A DNA stretch of 11,200 nt from an uncultured Ruminiclostridium sp. (GTDB lineage: Bacteria; Bacillota; Clostridia; Oscillospirales; Ruminococcaceae). Where the stretch lies: positions 1 through 11,200 of the forward strand of contig CAKSIR010000074.1 in NCBI GenBank assembly GCA_934462775.1, given 5' to 3'. Position 1 is the stretch's first letter, and every line of letters begins with the position of its first letter. Made by a program: the position numbers and the translations under genes. Shown piece by piece: positions 1 to 5,837 of this stretch. The notes below the pieces were generated by a model that was not told the DNA's origin, did no database searches, and was given only the letters and a program-made list of their open reading frames with translations.

Positions 1-34
1 CCCCACAAGTGAATAATTTTCACAACAAAATCCT

Positions 35-63
35 CGAAAAAGGTGCCGGTGGCACGTTTTTCG
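35..63. terminator. Bidirectional hairpin terminator
   Basis: A near-perfect palindrome: CGAAAAA, then GGTGCC, a GGT loop, GGCACG, and TTTTTCG. The GC core (43-47 with 51-55) is flanked by A5 on one side and T5 on the other, so a transcript from either strand would end the hairpin in a U run. On the minus strand it lies about 50 bases past the stop of the GH5 gene and is the first hairpin there with a U tract. It is therefore the likely terminator of that gene. It may also stop plus-strand transcripts entering from the left. Confidence 0.7.
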
Positions 64-72
64 ACACGCTGA

Positions 73-103
73 CACCGCAGAACAAATTTCTGCGGTGCTT
101 TTT
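73..103 (+). terminator. Hairpin with plus-strand U tract
   Basis: CACCGCAGAA (73-82) pairs perfectly with TTCTGCGGTG (88-97) around a 5-base loop, followed on the plus strand by CTTTTT. It reads as an intrinsic terminator for a plus-strand gene lying left of the window. On the minus strand the same stem follows the GH5 stop but has no U run after it. Instead the sequence AGCGTGTCGAAAAA follows, two bases beyond the stem. Confidence 0.6.
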
Positions 104-109
104 GTCACA

Positions 110-1138
110 TCAAAGCAGCTTTACAAGACTGTCAAAAATACTCTCGTAATGCTTATCTGTCAGTCCGAAATCCATTTCCTTATATGTCCACGCTGCGCGG
201 GCTATTCCCAGATTTTCAAAAGCCTTGTGAATATCTCTGTACCAGTTCAGCGTTCCCTCCTCGTCAGCGGTGTCTATTACTCCGTATTCGCCGCAGTAAA
301 TCGGAACATTGTACTTTTCAGCCGTCTTAACCGCGTCTGCGAAAATGTTTTCAAAGTACGTTTCACTAAGCCTTTCGCCGTGTAAAGGCTCGTACTCATT
401 ATTGAAATCACTGCCGAAATATTTTGCGGAAAGCTCTCCGTATTCGTCAGCCTTTCCGGGGTATGTTACTCTGAAATCGGACGGCAGACGGTCAACCCAG
501 TGCGCGCCCTGATGAGTGAACAGCAGCGGGCTGTAGCAATGAAAAGTGAATACGATATTCTCATCGTACGGCTTTTCAAGCAGCGTCATTCCGTAAACAC
601 TGCCGTTGAAAATACCGCCGATAATAATTCTCGTTTTGTCGGCGATTTTTCTGATTGCCTTGACTGTTCTGTCTGCAATTTTGTTCCATGTATCCGCAAA
701 GCGCGCTTCGGTTACTTCGTTAAGCAGCTCGAAAACAATGTTGTCCCTGTTTCTGTAGCGGCGTGAAAATTCCTCCCAGAGCTTTACAAACATATCCTGA
801 AGCTGTTCATTGGAAAAGAACTGGCAGTATTCAGCGTCGTCGAAAATAAATCCGCAGGCCTTGTGCAGGTCAAGAATTATGTTAAGCCCGTTCTTTTCGC
901 ACCATTCAACACAGCTGTCAATGTGCGCAAAACCGCTTTCGATAAAGCTTCCGTCGTCGTTCTGAACGACATTGTAATCAATCGGAAGTCTTACATGGTC
1001 AAGACCCATCAATTTTATTCTTTCAATATCCGTTTCGGTAATAAAACTGCCGTAATGCTCCTCGTTGTACTTATCGCGGCACTGCGACAGCCAGCCGCCG
1101 AGGTTTATACCCTTTTTAAAGCCCTCAAAATTTCTCAT
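110..1138 (-). CDS. Glycoside hydrolase family 5 endoglucanase, CelC-like, cytosolic
   Basis: This 342-residue protein is a single GH5 (beta/alpha)8 barrel. Such enzymes cleave beta-1,4-glucosidic bonds in cellulose-type or mixed-linkage glucans by a retaining mechanism. It closely resembles recalled Clostridium thermocellum CelC in length (343 residues) and in landmark order: INLGGW near the N-terminus (11-16), HVRLP with R50, DLH with H92, the acid/base E141 in FELLNE, H200/Y202 in the HCYSP stretch, the nucleophile E284 in YCGEYG, and W317. All expected catalytic residues are present. There is no signal peptide, membrane segment, carbohydrate-binding module or dockerin, so it probably acts inside the cell on imported oligosaccharides. 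The ATG is preceded by AAGGAG (1147-1152) at 8 bases. The gene appears monocistronic. The exact substrate (cellulose, lichenan, other beta-glucan) cannot be read from the sequence. Confidence 0.93.
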   Translation of the reverse strand: MRNFEGFKKGINLGGWLSQCRDKYNEEHYGSFITETDIERIKLMGLDHVRLPIDYNVVQNDDGSFIESGFAHIDSCVEWCEKNGLNIILDLHKACGFIFDDAEYCQFFSNEQLQDMFVKLWEEFSRRYRNRDNIVFELLNEVTEARFADTWNKIADRTVKAIRKIADKTRIIIGGIFNGSVYGMTLLEKPYDENIVFTFHCYSPLLFTHQGAHWVDRLPSDFRVTYPGKADEYGELSAKYFGSDFNNEYEPLHGERLSETYFENIFADAVKTAEKYNVPIYCGEYGVIDTADEEGTLNWYRDIHKAFENLGIARAAWTYKEMDFGLTDKHYESIFDSLVKLL

Positions 1139-1193
1139 GTCAATTTCTCCTTATCATACATCAAAATGTCCTCGCACATACGCAAATCGGACA

Positions 1194-1222
1194 ATTATAT
1201 CATAACCTCGTGGTTATGGTAT
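1194..1222 (-). promoter_or_regulatory. GH5 promoter with operator-like palindrome
   Basis: A perfect TATAAT on the minus strand (ATTATA at 1194-1199) lies about 55 bases upstream of the GH5 start. Immediately upstream is an inverted repeat, CATAACC (1201-1207), TCGT, GGTTATG (1212-1218), which fills the spacer where RNA polymerase would sit. No good -35 hexamer is found 16-18 bases away (ATACCA at 17). Overlap with the spacer suggests a repressor site, or an activator of the kind that compensates for a poor -35. The regulator is not in view. Confidence 0.55.
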
Positions 1223-1337
1223 AATAATATCATGAATTCGTTTACACAGATATAAAATATTTAACTTTTATGTTACAATTTTATCGTTGCGGTATATTTA
1301 TTTTGAAATGGCTTATATAAAATTCTGCACATCAGCA

Positions 1338-1369
1338 ACAGCCCGCCGAGAACAGCAGGCTGTATTTTT
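1338..1369. terminator. Hairpin between permease and GH5 genes
   Basis: ACAGCC(CGC) at 1338-1346 pairs with (GCA)GGCTGT at 1355-1363, around an 8-base loop. On the minus strand the stem is nine pairs including one G-U, but no U tract follows. On the plus strand there is one mismatch, then ATTTTTATT. Lying just past the permease stop, it probably ends or stabilises the 3' end of the minus-strand export operon. The polarity of the U run fits that role poorly. The rest of 1223-1371 is AT-rich with no gene seen. Confidence 0.4.
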
Positions 1370-1371
1370 AT

Positions 1372-2553
1372 TCAGTTTCTCAATGCGTCAATAGGCTTCA
1401 TTTTTGCAGCCTCCCGTGCAGGATAAACGCCGAAAACCGCCCCCATTGCCACCGAAACTGCAAAGGCAAACAGTACCATCTGCATATTTACGGTAAAAGC
1501 CGCTCCAACGGCAAGGCAGCCGACAAAGGCGGCAATCAGCCCAAGCGCCGTCCCCGCTCCGCTTCCCATAGCGGTAAGCGTTACGCTTTCAACGAGAAAT
1601 TCAAGCATTATATCCTTGTTTTTTGCGCCTATGGATTTTTTTATACCAATTTCACGGGTGCGCTCGCTGACGCTTACAAGCATGGTAGTCATAACAGTTA
1701 TTCCCGATACAAACAGCGAAATTCCCGCGATAAGCGAAAGCACAAGGGTAAGTATTCCCATTATGTTTTCCATCTGGGATTTCTGCTGCAAAAGATTATT
1801 TACGCATATTCCCGAATCCACGTTTTTGCTTGCGTTTATGGCGGTCTGTATGCGGTCGGTAACGCCGCTGTCCTCCTTGAGGGAGCTGTTTACAAGCACC
1901 GCAATTCTGTCATAGGTGGTTCTGCCTGTAATTGCCTGCATGGTGGTGTAGGGAATATAAACAAAGTCTGGAATAATGTTGGAAAGCGCGCTCTGAAGCG
2001 AGCTTATGCCCGATTCCGCAACGCCGACTATCTCAAAATCATAGTATGCGCCGCCCAGCAGCACCTTGACGGTTTTGCCGACTATGTTGCTCCTGCCGTA
2101 GGTTTCGACCGCCATCTTTTCATCGACAACGCATACCCTGCGGTTAGCGGCAACATCGCTGTTATTGACTAATCTGCCGTGCTTTGCGGTAATGGAAATT
2201 ATGTCCTTTGCCTGACTGTCAACGCCCCACGCAATGCAGTCGATGCTCCGGCCTATCAGCTTTGTTTCGGTAACGCTTGCCATAAGCGGCATTGCCTTGT
2301 CAACGCCCTCAACCTGTGCAAGCACCGCTATATCCTCATTGTCAAGGGTAATGTCCGAAACGGTTTCCGCCGGCTGAACCATAACCGAGTTTATTCCCAT
2401 TACATTCAGCGTATCCTCAATTTCTGCCGTTCCGATTGACCCAAGCGCAGAAATTAGCACCACCGCGAAAACTCCAACCGCTATGCCTGTCATGGTGAGG
2501 AGCGAACGTGTTCTGCTACGTGAAATTCCCGAAAAACCAAGATTTATCCGCAT
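1372..2553 (-). CDS. MacB/FtsX-type ABC transporter permease
   Basis: A 393-residue integral membrane subunit of a MacAB-like (type VII) ABC system, which exports peptides or amphiphiles or moves extracytoplasmic cargo by mechanotransmission. The topology is classic: one N-terminal helix (about 17-38), a large extracytoplasmic MacB_PCD domain (about 40-260), then three C-terminal helices (about 265-292, 321-349, 358-378). The cytoplasmic loop with SERTREIGIKKSIGAK (296-311) and the C-terminal PAREAAKMKPIDALR are family hallmarks. Length is usual for a Gram-positive permease without a fused ATPase. The ATG has GGAGG (2558-2562) four bases upstream and overlaps the end of the fusion-protein gene by 10 bases, so the two are co-translated. 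The cognate ATPase is not downstream but divergent on the other strand, at 3499-4161. The substrate is unknown. Confidence 0.93.
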   Translation of the reverse strand: MRINLGFSGISRSRTRSLLTMTGIAVGVFAVVLISALGSIGTAEIEDTLNVMGINSVMVQPAETVSDITLDNEDIAVLAQVEGVDKAMPLMASVTETKLIGRSIDCIAWGVDSQAKDIISITAKHGRLVNNSDVAANRRVCVVDEKMAVETYGRSNIVGKTVKVLLGGAYYDFEIVGVAESGISSLQSALSNIIPDFVYIPYTTMQAITGRTTYDRIAVLVNSSLKEDSGVTDRIQTAINASKNVDSGICVNNLLQQKSQMENIMGILTLVLSLIAGISLFVSGITVMTTMLVSVSERTREIGIKKSIGAKNKDIMLEFLVESVTLTAMGSGAGTALGLIAAFVGCLAVGAAFTVNMQMVLFAFAVSVAMGAVFGVYPAREAAKMKPIDALRN

Positions 2554-3212
2554 ACTTCCTCCGTTTTTGCAAGAGCGCCTGCCTCAACGCTTTCGGGGGA
2601 GGTAATTATTTTGTCGTTAAGGTAAATGCCTGATTTTACTTCCGCGGCGTCTTCAAATTCCGCTCCCGTTTCAATGTCGCAGCGGACTACGCTGCTGCCG
2701 CGCAGCGCATAGACGTACTCCCCTGCGTCGTCCTGACGGATAACGCTGTACGGCAGCGTAAAAATGTCCTGAGGCTGACTTACCTCAATCGCCGCAACGG
2801 CGGTGTACCCTGAACGCAGATTATCATCGGGATTTTCCAACCGCAATGTTACGTCAACCACCGTTTCCGAGCTTGTAAGCGTTACCTTCTGCCTTGCGCT
2901 GTCCGCAATTTTTACCACCTCCGCGCGGTATCTTCCGCTGTCGAAGGCCGCGCCGCTGAGGAGCGCAGTCTGACCTATGCTGATTTTGCGTATGTCGCTT
3001 TCCCCAACCGCTGCCGTAACGTACCAATCGTCAGTTTTTTCGATTGTTCCCGCTGCGGATACTGTTTCGCAGTATTCCCTCGTTCCAACTTCAACGGTTG
3101 AAACCGTAGGCAGAAAGCTTTCCACCGCCGCGGGAGCGGAAACGGCGCTGTAAACTCCCGCTGCCGCAAGCAGGACGACAGCGGATATTTTTAGTGTTGT
3201 TCTGATGTTCAT
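2544..3212 (-). CDS. Short membrane-fusion (MacA/HlyD-like) protein
   Basis: A 222-residue extracytoplasmic adaptor for the permease encoded immediately downstream. It has an N-terminal membrane anchor (about 7-24) followed by AAGTIEK-type sequence at about 54. A beta-barrel/MP-proximal region follows, containing an S-x-G-Q-T element and an RSGYTAVAAIEV strand that is typical of the family. Usual MacA/YknX-type adaptors are about 370 residues. Here the lipoyl halves and the long alpha-hairpin normally lying between the first strand and the barrel are missing, so it is a reduced form. Two ATGs occur at 3218 and 3212. I chose 3212 because AAAGGA (3219-3224) is six bases from it but directly abuts the upper ATG. 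It is first in a two-gene minus-strand operon, with a shared divergent control region upstream. Confidence 0.8.
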   Translation of the reverse strand: MNIRTTLKISAVVLLAAAGVYSAVSAPAAVESFLPTVSTVEVGTREYCETVSAAGTIEKTDDWYVTAAVGESDIRKISIGQTALLSGAAFDSGRYRAEVVKIADSARQKVTLTSSETVVDVTLRLENPDDNLRSGYTAVAAIEVSQPQDIFTLPYSVIRQDDAGEYVYALRGSSVVRCDIETGAEFEDAAEVKSGIYLNDKIITSPESVEAGALAKTEEVCG

Positions 3213-3243
3213 AGCCATTCCTTTCGCTGATGTATTTCAAGTA

Positions 3244-3303
3244 TATTGTGACAGAAAACATCGGAAATATTATGGAATATTTGAAAAAAATTCAGTCACA
3301 ATA
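3244..3303. promoter_or_regulatory. Divergent control region with 13-bp inverted repeat
   Basis: TATTGTGACAGAA (3244-3256) and TTCAGTCACAATA (3291-3303) are inverted copies matching at 12 of 13 positions, separated by 34 bases. The region divides the minus-strand adaptor/permease operon from the plus-strand small protein and ATPase. A minus-strand TATACT (3240-3245) and a plus-strand TTGAAA (3281-3286) with a weak TACAAA (3305-3310) are possible promoter elements; each repeat half falls over one of them. The symmetry suggests one regulator controlling both directions. The promoters themselves are weak matches. Confidence 0.45.
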
Positions 3304-3313
3304 ATACAAAAAC

Positions 3314-3335
3314 GCCTGTTGCTTCAAGCAACGGC
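3314..3335. other. Small hairpin in the leader of the small protein gene
   Basis: GCC, a bulged T, then GTTGC (3318-3322), loop TTCAA, GCAAC (3328-3332) and GGC pair into a compact hairpin ending two bases before the AAGGGA ribosome site of the small protein gene. No U run follows, so it is not an intrinsic terminator. It could modulate translation or protect the message, but that is inference. Confidence 0.35.
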
Positions 3336-3350
3336 TGAAGGGAATTTGCC

Positions 3351-3524
3351 ATGAACTTGATATTATGCAACGAAAAATGCCGCTATCAGAAGGAGGGCTA
3401 TTGCGGACTTGAGGGAAGCGCAAAAATCACCAACGCCCTTACTTCGCCCTGCTGCTATTTTGACCCGCCCGAAAACGCTCCCGAAAGGAGGAATAAAATT
3501 GATAAGGATAAAGGAAATTTATAA
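3351..3524 (+). CDS. Small cysteine-rich protein (57 aa), function unknown
   Basis: An ATG-started frame of 57 codons ending in TAA. It is preceded by AAGGGA (3338-3343) with a seven-base spacer. The product has five cysteines at 6, 10, 18, 34 and 35, arranged as CxxxC, YC, and an SPCCYF motif, with GYCGLEG and KITN between them. From memory, this resembles a family of short cysteine-rich clostridial proteins, some of which carry doubtful enzyme names in databases. The spacing suggests a small metal-binding or disulfide-bonded knuckle. After residue 40 the sequence becomes charged and low in complexity, because it overlaps the ribosome site and first 26 bases of the ATPase gene. The overlap implies translational coupling. 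No signal peptide is present, so it is probably cytosolic. Its function is unknown; a role linked to the transporter is suggested only by position. Confidence 0.68.
   Translation: MNLILCNEKCRYQKEGYCGLEGSAKITNALTSPCCYFDPPENAPERRNKIDKDKGNL
3484..3491 (+). promoter_or_regulatory. Strong ribosome site that sets the ATPase TTG start
   Basis: AAAGGAGG stands seven bases before TTG at 3499-3501, in frame with the ATPase. It decides the start: the same frame remains open upstream to a TTG at 3409, but those 30 residues are proline/arginine-rich, unlike any ABC ATPase N-terminus. They overlay the small cysteine-rich gene. Confidence 0.8.
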
Positions 3525-4161
3525 GGATTATCAAATGGGGGAAAGCTGTCTTCACGCCCTGTCGGACGTCAGCTTTACCATTGCCGAGGGCGAATTTGCC
3601 GCAATCGTAGGAGCAAGCGGCTCCGGAAAAACCACATTGATGAACATTATCGGCTGCCTTGATACCGCCACAAAAGGGGAATATTTTCTTGACGGCAGAA
3701 GAATTTCAAGCCTTTCGCAGAACGAACTGAGCGTTATCAGAAACGAGAAAATCGGCTTTGTCTTTCAAGGCTTTAACCTCATTCCCACACTTACCGCTGC
3801 GGAAAATGTGGAGCTGCCGCTGATTTACCGCAAAATGCGCCGCAGTGAAAGAACCGAGCTTGTAAAATCCGCGCTTGAGATGGTGGGGTTGTCGGCGAGG
3901 GCGGAGCATAAGCCAAATCAGCTTTCGGGCGGACAGCAGCAGCGCGTTGCCATTGCCCGCGCGATTGCGGCAAGCCCTCCCGTCATTCTTGCGGACGAGC
4001 CATGCGGAAACCTCGACAGCCGTTCGGGAGGAATTATCATGGACATTTTGCACGACCTGAACAAATCGGGAAAAACAGTGGTGCTGATAACCCATGACGG
4101 CAATGCCGCCAAAACCGCACAGCGCATTATCAGAATAAAGGACGGAGTCGTCAGTGCATAA
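3499..4161 (+). CDS. ABC transporter ATPase (MacB/LolD/YknY type)
   Basis: A 220-residue cytosolic nucleotide-binding subunit powering the divergently encoded permease. From the TTG start at 3499 it shows Walker A GASGSGKT (38-45), the Q-loop glutamine in FVFQGFNL (Q90), the signature [14 protein letters not shown] (from 142), Walker B VILADE with catalytic E167, the D-loop (NLDSRSG), and the H-loop histidine in LITHD (H199). Length and motif spacing match the MacB/LolD/FtsE-like family. One oddity is ADEPCGNLD, where the family nearly always has ADEPTGNLD; the residue is next to Walker B and not catalytic. It overlaps the small cysteine-rich gene by 26 bases and is followed at once by a terminator shared with the converging gene. 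The adaptor, permease and ATPase make one complete system split across two strands. Confidence 0.93.
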   Translation: MIRIKEIYKDYQMGESCLHALSDVSFTIAEGEFAAIVGASGSGKTTLMNIIGCLDTATKGEYFLDGRRISSLSQNELSVIRNEKIGFVFQGFNLIPTLTAAENVELPLIYRKMRRSERTELVKSALEMVGLSARAEHKPNQLSGGQQQRVAIARAIAASPPVILADEPCGNLDSRSGGIIMDILHDLNKSGKTVVLITHDGNAAKTAQRIIRIKDGVVSA

Positions 4162-4195
4162 AAAATCCGTAAGCCCGAAATGGACTTACGGATTT
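4160..4195. terminator. Terminator between converging genes
   Basis: AAATCCGTAAG (4163-4173) pairs perfectly with CTTACGGATTT (4185-4195). On the minus strand the stem runs into U6 (4160-4165 region), giving a strong terminator three bases past the stop of the transglutaminase-like gene. On the plus strand the T residues lie within the stem and the following run is short, so it is weaker for the ATPase. The ATPase stop codon (4159-4161) abuts the structure. Confidence 0.8.
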
Positions 4196-4198
4196 CGC

Positions 4199-5539
4199 TT
4201 ACTTGAGCGTATACTTTTTAACGTTCTTATCGCCGTCGACAGGAGCCTGCTTCAACGTGCAGTAAAGCTTGTTATCATAGATTCTTATGCCATAGACAAA
4301 TCCCTTTGTCGTTGACGGAGAAGCTACCTTTTTCAGATTCTTTCCGTTGGTGGAAATGGAATAAACGCCGTCCGAGGTGTTGAAATACAGCTTTCCGTTG
4401 TAAACAGCCAGTCTTGCATAGCTTTCGGTGTACCACGATCTTGAAAGACCGGTTGACTTGCCCCACTTGTACCATGTCGATGTGATTTTGTAGACGGTGC
4501 TTGACTTATTTGTCTTGAAGCTGTACTTCTTGATAAGCGAGTACATATCCATGCTCTGAGTGCTGTTAAAATCAAGGCACGGGCTGTTCGGGTCAAGCTG
4601 AATGTAATACCAGTAATTGCCTACCTTAAACATACCGGATTCAGTATTTTTCCAGAAATACTTGTCGTACTTTTTGCTGCTTGCCTTTGGAAGTCCGTTC
4701 GTTGTCCAGCCCTTATGAGGAGTAGGAGTTTTCTTGATTGCAGAGTCGCTGAGCATAAAGTTCTTGTGAAGCACTCTGCCCATTGCGTCATTCTTGGCAA
4801 TCTTTTCGCCCGTGCCTGTGAACAGCGGGTCGTCAAGGGTAAGGTCAACGTGATACCACTTGCCGTCAATCTTGATGTAGTTCCATGCGTGGTTCATGGA
4901 GTCGCTTGTAATCATTGTGCAGTCGATGCCGAGGCAGTTGCTCATAATATACTCGTATGCCAGCGCATAACCCTGACACACGGATTTCTGCGTTACCAGA
5001 GCGTCGTATGCAGTGTAGTTTGAGTATGTTGTATCGTATGTGTTGTTGAGAATAATGTAATCATGGACTGCAAGCGCCTTTTCTACATCTGTCATGCTGT
5101 CGTTCACACATTCCAGCGCCTTATCAACCGCTTCGTCAAACTTTTCGATCATCGACGCAGCGGTTTTCTTAGAAACCGTATAATCAATCTTGGTAAGCTT
5201 GTACATTCCCTTTTTTACGCTGAATGTACAGCCGACGTTGGCGGTTACATAGAAAAGCTGAGGATTTGCATAGATCACGTTCTGGTACTGAGCCATGCAC
5301 TCGTTGGAATCCCAGCCGTTGGCAACGGCATATTTGGAAACGTCAATTTCCTTTGCAAAGCTTTCAACCTGTTCAACAATATAGTCGTTAAAGCTGAGCT
5401 GTTCATCGTCATTGGCTGCAAGACTGGACGAATAGCTTTCCGATACTGTATAATCGGCTGTATTGTCTGCCGACACAGAAACCGCCGCGCACTCCACCAT
5501 AAGTACGGCGGAAAGAATAAGGCTTAATATTTTCTTCAT
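4199..5539 (-). CDS. Secreted transglutaminase-like superfamily protein
   Basis: A 446-residue exported protein. Residues 1-24 form a Sec signal peptide (KK, hydrophobic core, SVSA cleavage site before D25), with no lipobox cysteine. The central domain is a transglutaminase-like papain fold: ALAVHDYI (156-163), catalytic C188 in [13 protein letters not shown]217 in NHAWNYI, and D232 in [10 protein letters not shown]. All three triad residues are present, so it is probably an active thiol peptidase or amide-cleaving/cross-linking enzyme acting outside the cell. The C-terminal 150 or so residues hold tyrosine/tryptophan-rich beta repeats (YWYYIQ near 309, [15 protein letters not shown] near 381, DNKLYCTLK near 422), resembling a partial propeller or solute-binding repeat, perhaps for wall or glycan binding. 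The ATG follows AAGGGA (5545-5550) at five bases. The gene stands alone, with its own promoter and terminator. The target is unknown. Confidence 0.88.
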   Translation of the reverse strand: MKKILSLILSAVLMVECAAVSVSADNTADYTVSESYSSSLAANDDEQLSFNDYIVEQVESFAKEIDVSKYAVANGWDSNECMAQYQNVIYANPQLFYVTANVGCTFSVKKGMYKLTKIDYTVSKKTAASMIEKFDEAVDKALECVNDSMTDVEKALAVHDYIILNNTYDTTYSNYTAYDALVTQKSVCQGYALAYEYIMSNCLGIDCTMITSDSMNHAWNYIKIDGKWYHVDLTLDDPLFTGTGEKIAKNDAMGRVLHKNFMLSDSAIKKTPTPHKGWTTNGLPKASSKKYDKYFWKNTESGMFKVGNYWYYIQLDPNSPCLDFNSTQSMDMYSLIKKYSFKTNKSSTVYKITSTWYKWGKSTGLSRSWYTESYARLAVYNGKLYFNTSDGVYSISTNGKNLKKVASPSTTKGFVYGIRIYDNKLYCTLKQAPVDGDKNVKKYTLK

Positions 5540-5581
5540 CTCTATCCCTTTCCTTTCACAAGAAGCAATGTTTGTAAGTAA

Positions 5582-5610
5582 ATTATATCATATTCTGCCT
5601 GTTTAATCAA
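5582..5610 (-). promoter_or_regulatory. Promoter of the transglutaminase-like gene
   Basis: On the minus strand TTGATT (AATCAA at 5605-5610) and TATAAT (ATTATA at 5582-5587) are exactly 17 bases apart, a strong housekeeping-type promoter about 45 bases upstream of the ATG. No operator-like palindrome overlaps it. Confidence 0.75.
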
Positions 5611-5674
5611 CCCAAATAAAAAAATCGTTCGGTGATATTACATTATTTGTGAGATATGCTATTTGCGTAACTGC

Positions 5675-5750
5675 ATTTTGTGTACTTTGCTATATAAAAT
5701 TTATGCGTAAATTGTACGTTACACAAAATTTATTCTCGTTTTACACAAAT
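5675..5750. promoter_or_regulatory. Three repeated TTTGTGTA sites upstream of the c-di-GMP gene
   Basis: ATTTTGTGTA (5675-5684) recurs inverted as TACACAAAAT (5720-5729) and TACACAAAT (5742-5750). The last two start 22 bases apart, close to two helical turns, and the last ends 14 bases before the -35 element at 5764. A second repeated word, GCGTAA, appears at 5665-5670 and 5705-5710. The cluster looks like binding sites for a regulator of the downstream promoter. The rest of 5540-5819 is AT-rich and holds two divergent promoters but no gene. Confidence 0.4.
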
Positions 5751-5763
5751 CTTCCTGTTTTTA

Positions 5764-5792
5764 TTGACTTAATTTATCGAATAATGTATAAT
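5764..5792 (+). promoter_or_regulatory. Promoter of the GGDEF/EAL gene
   Basis: TTGACT (5764-5769) and TATAAT (5787-5792) are separated by exactly 17 bases, a near-consensus vegetative promoter. Transcription would begin near 5799, leaving a leader of about 40 bases. That is too short for a c-di-GMP riboswitch, and none is seen in the intergenic region. Confidence 0.8.
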
Positions 5793-5837
5793 ATTTAAGG
5801 TTGATATACTATTAAGATTATGAGAGAGGGCTTCCGC

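Noticed and set aside
714..718. Possible loss of EAL or GGDEF function through frameshift in the large enzyme
   Set aside because: The reading frame is unbroken for the whole gene. The degenerate second GGDEF (protein residues 714-718, not window bases) is flanked by intact sequence, so it is a domain feature and not damage.
1220..1225. Plus-strand TATAAT near the GH5 promoter
   Set aside because: No plus-strand gene follows for over 2 kb, and the -35 position is unsupported. Probably AT-rich coincidence.
863..1255. Plus-strand frame of 130 codons over the GH5 gene start
   Set aside because: Antisense to clear GH5 catalytic sequence; its product has no family features.
3409..3498. Upstream extension of the ATPase from TTG at 3409
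   Set aside because: The 30 extra residues are proline/arginine-rich, unlike ABC ATPase N-termini, and overlay the small cysteine-rich gene. A far better ribosome site serves TTG 3499.
5540..5837. Possible c-di-GMP riboswitch before the GGDEF/EAL gene
   Set aside because: The likely leader is only about 40 bases and no GEMM-type conserved core was seen on either strand.
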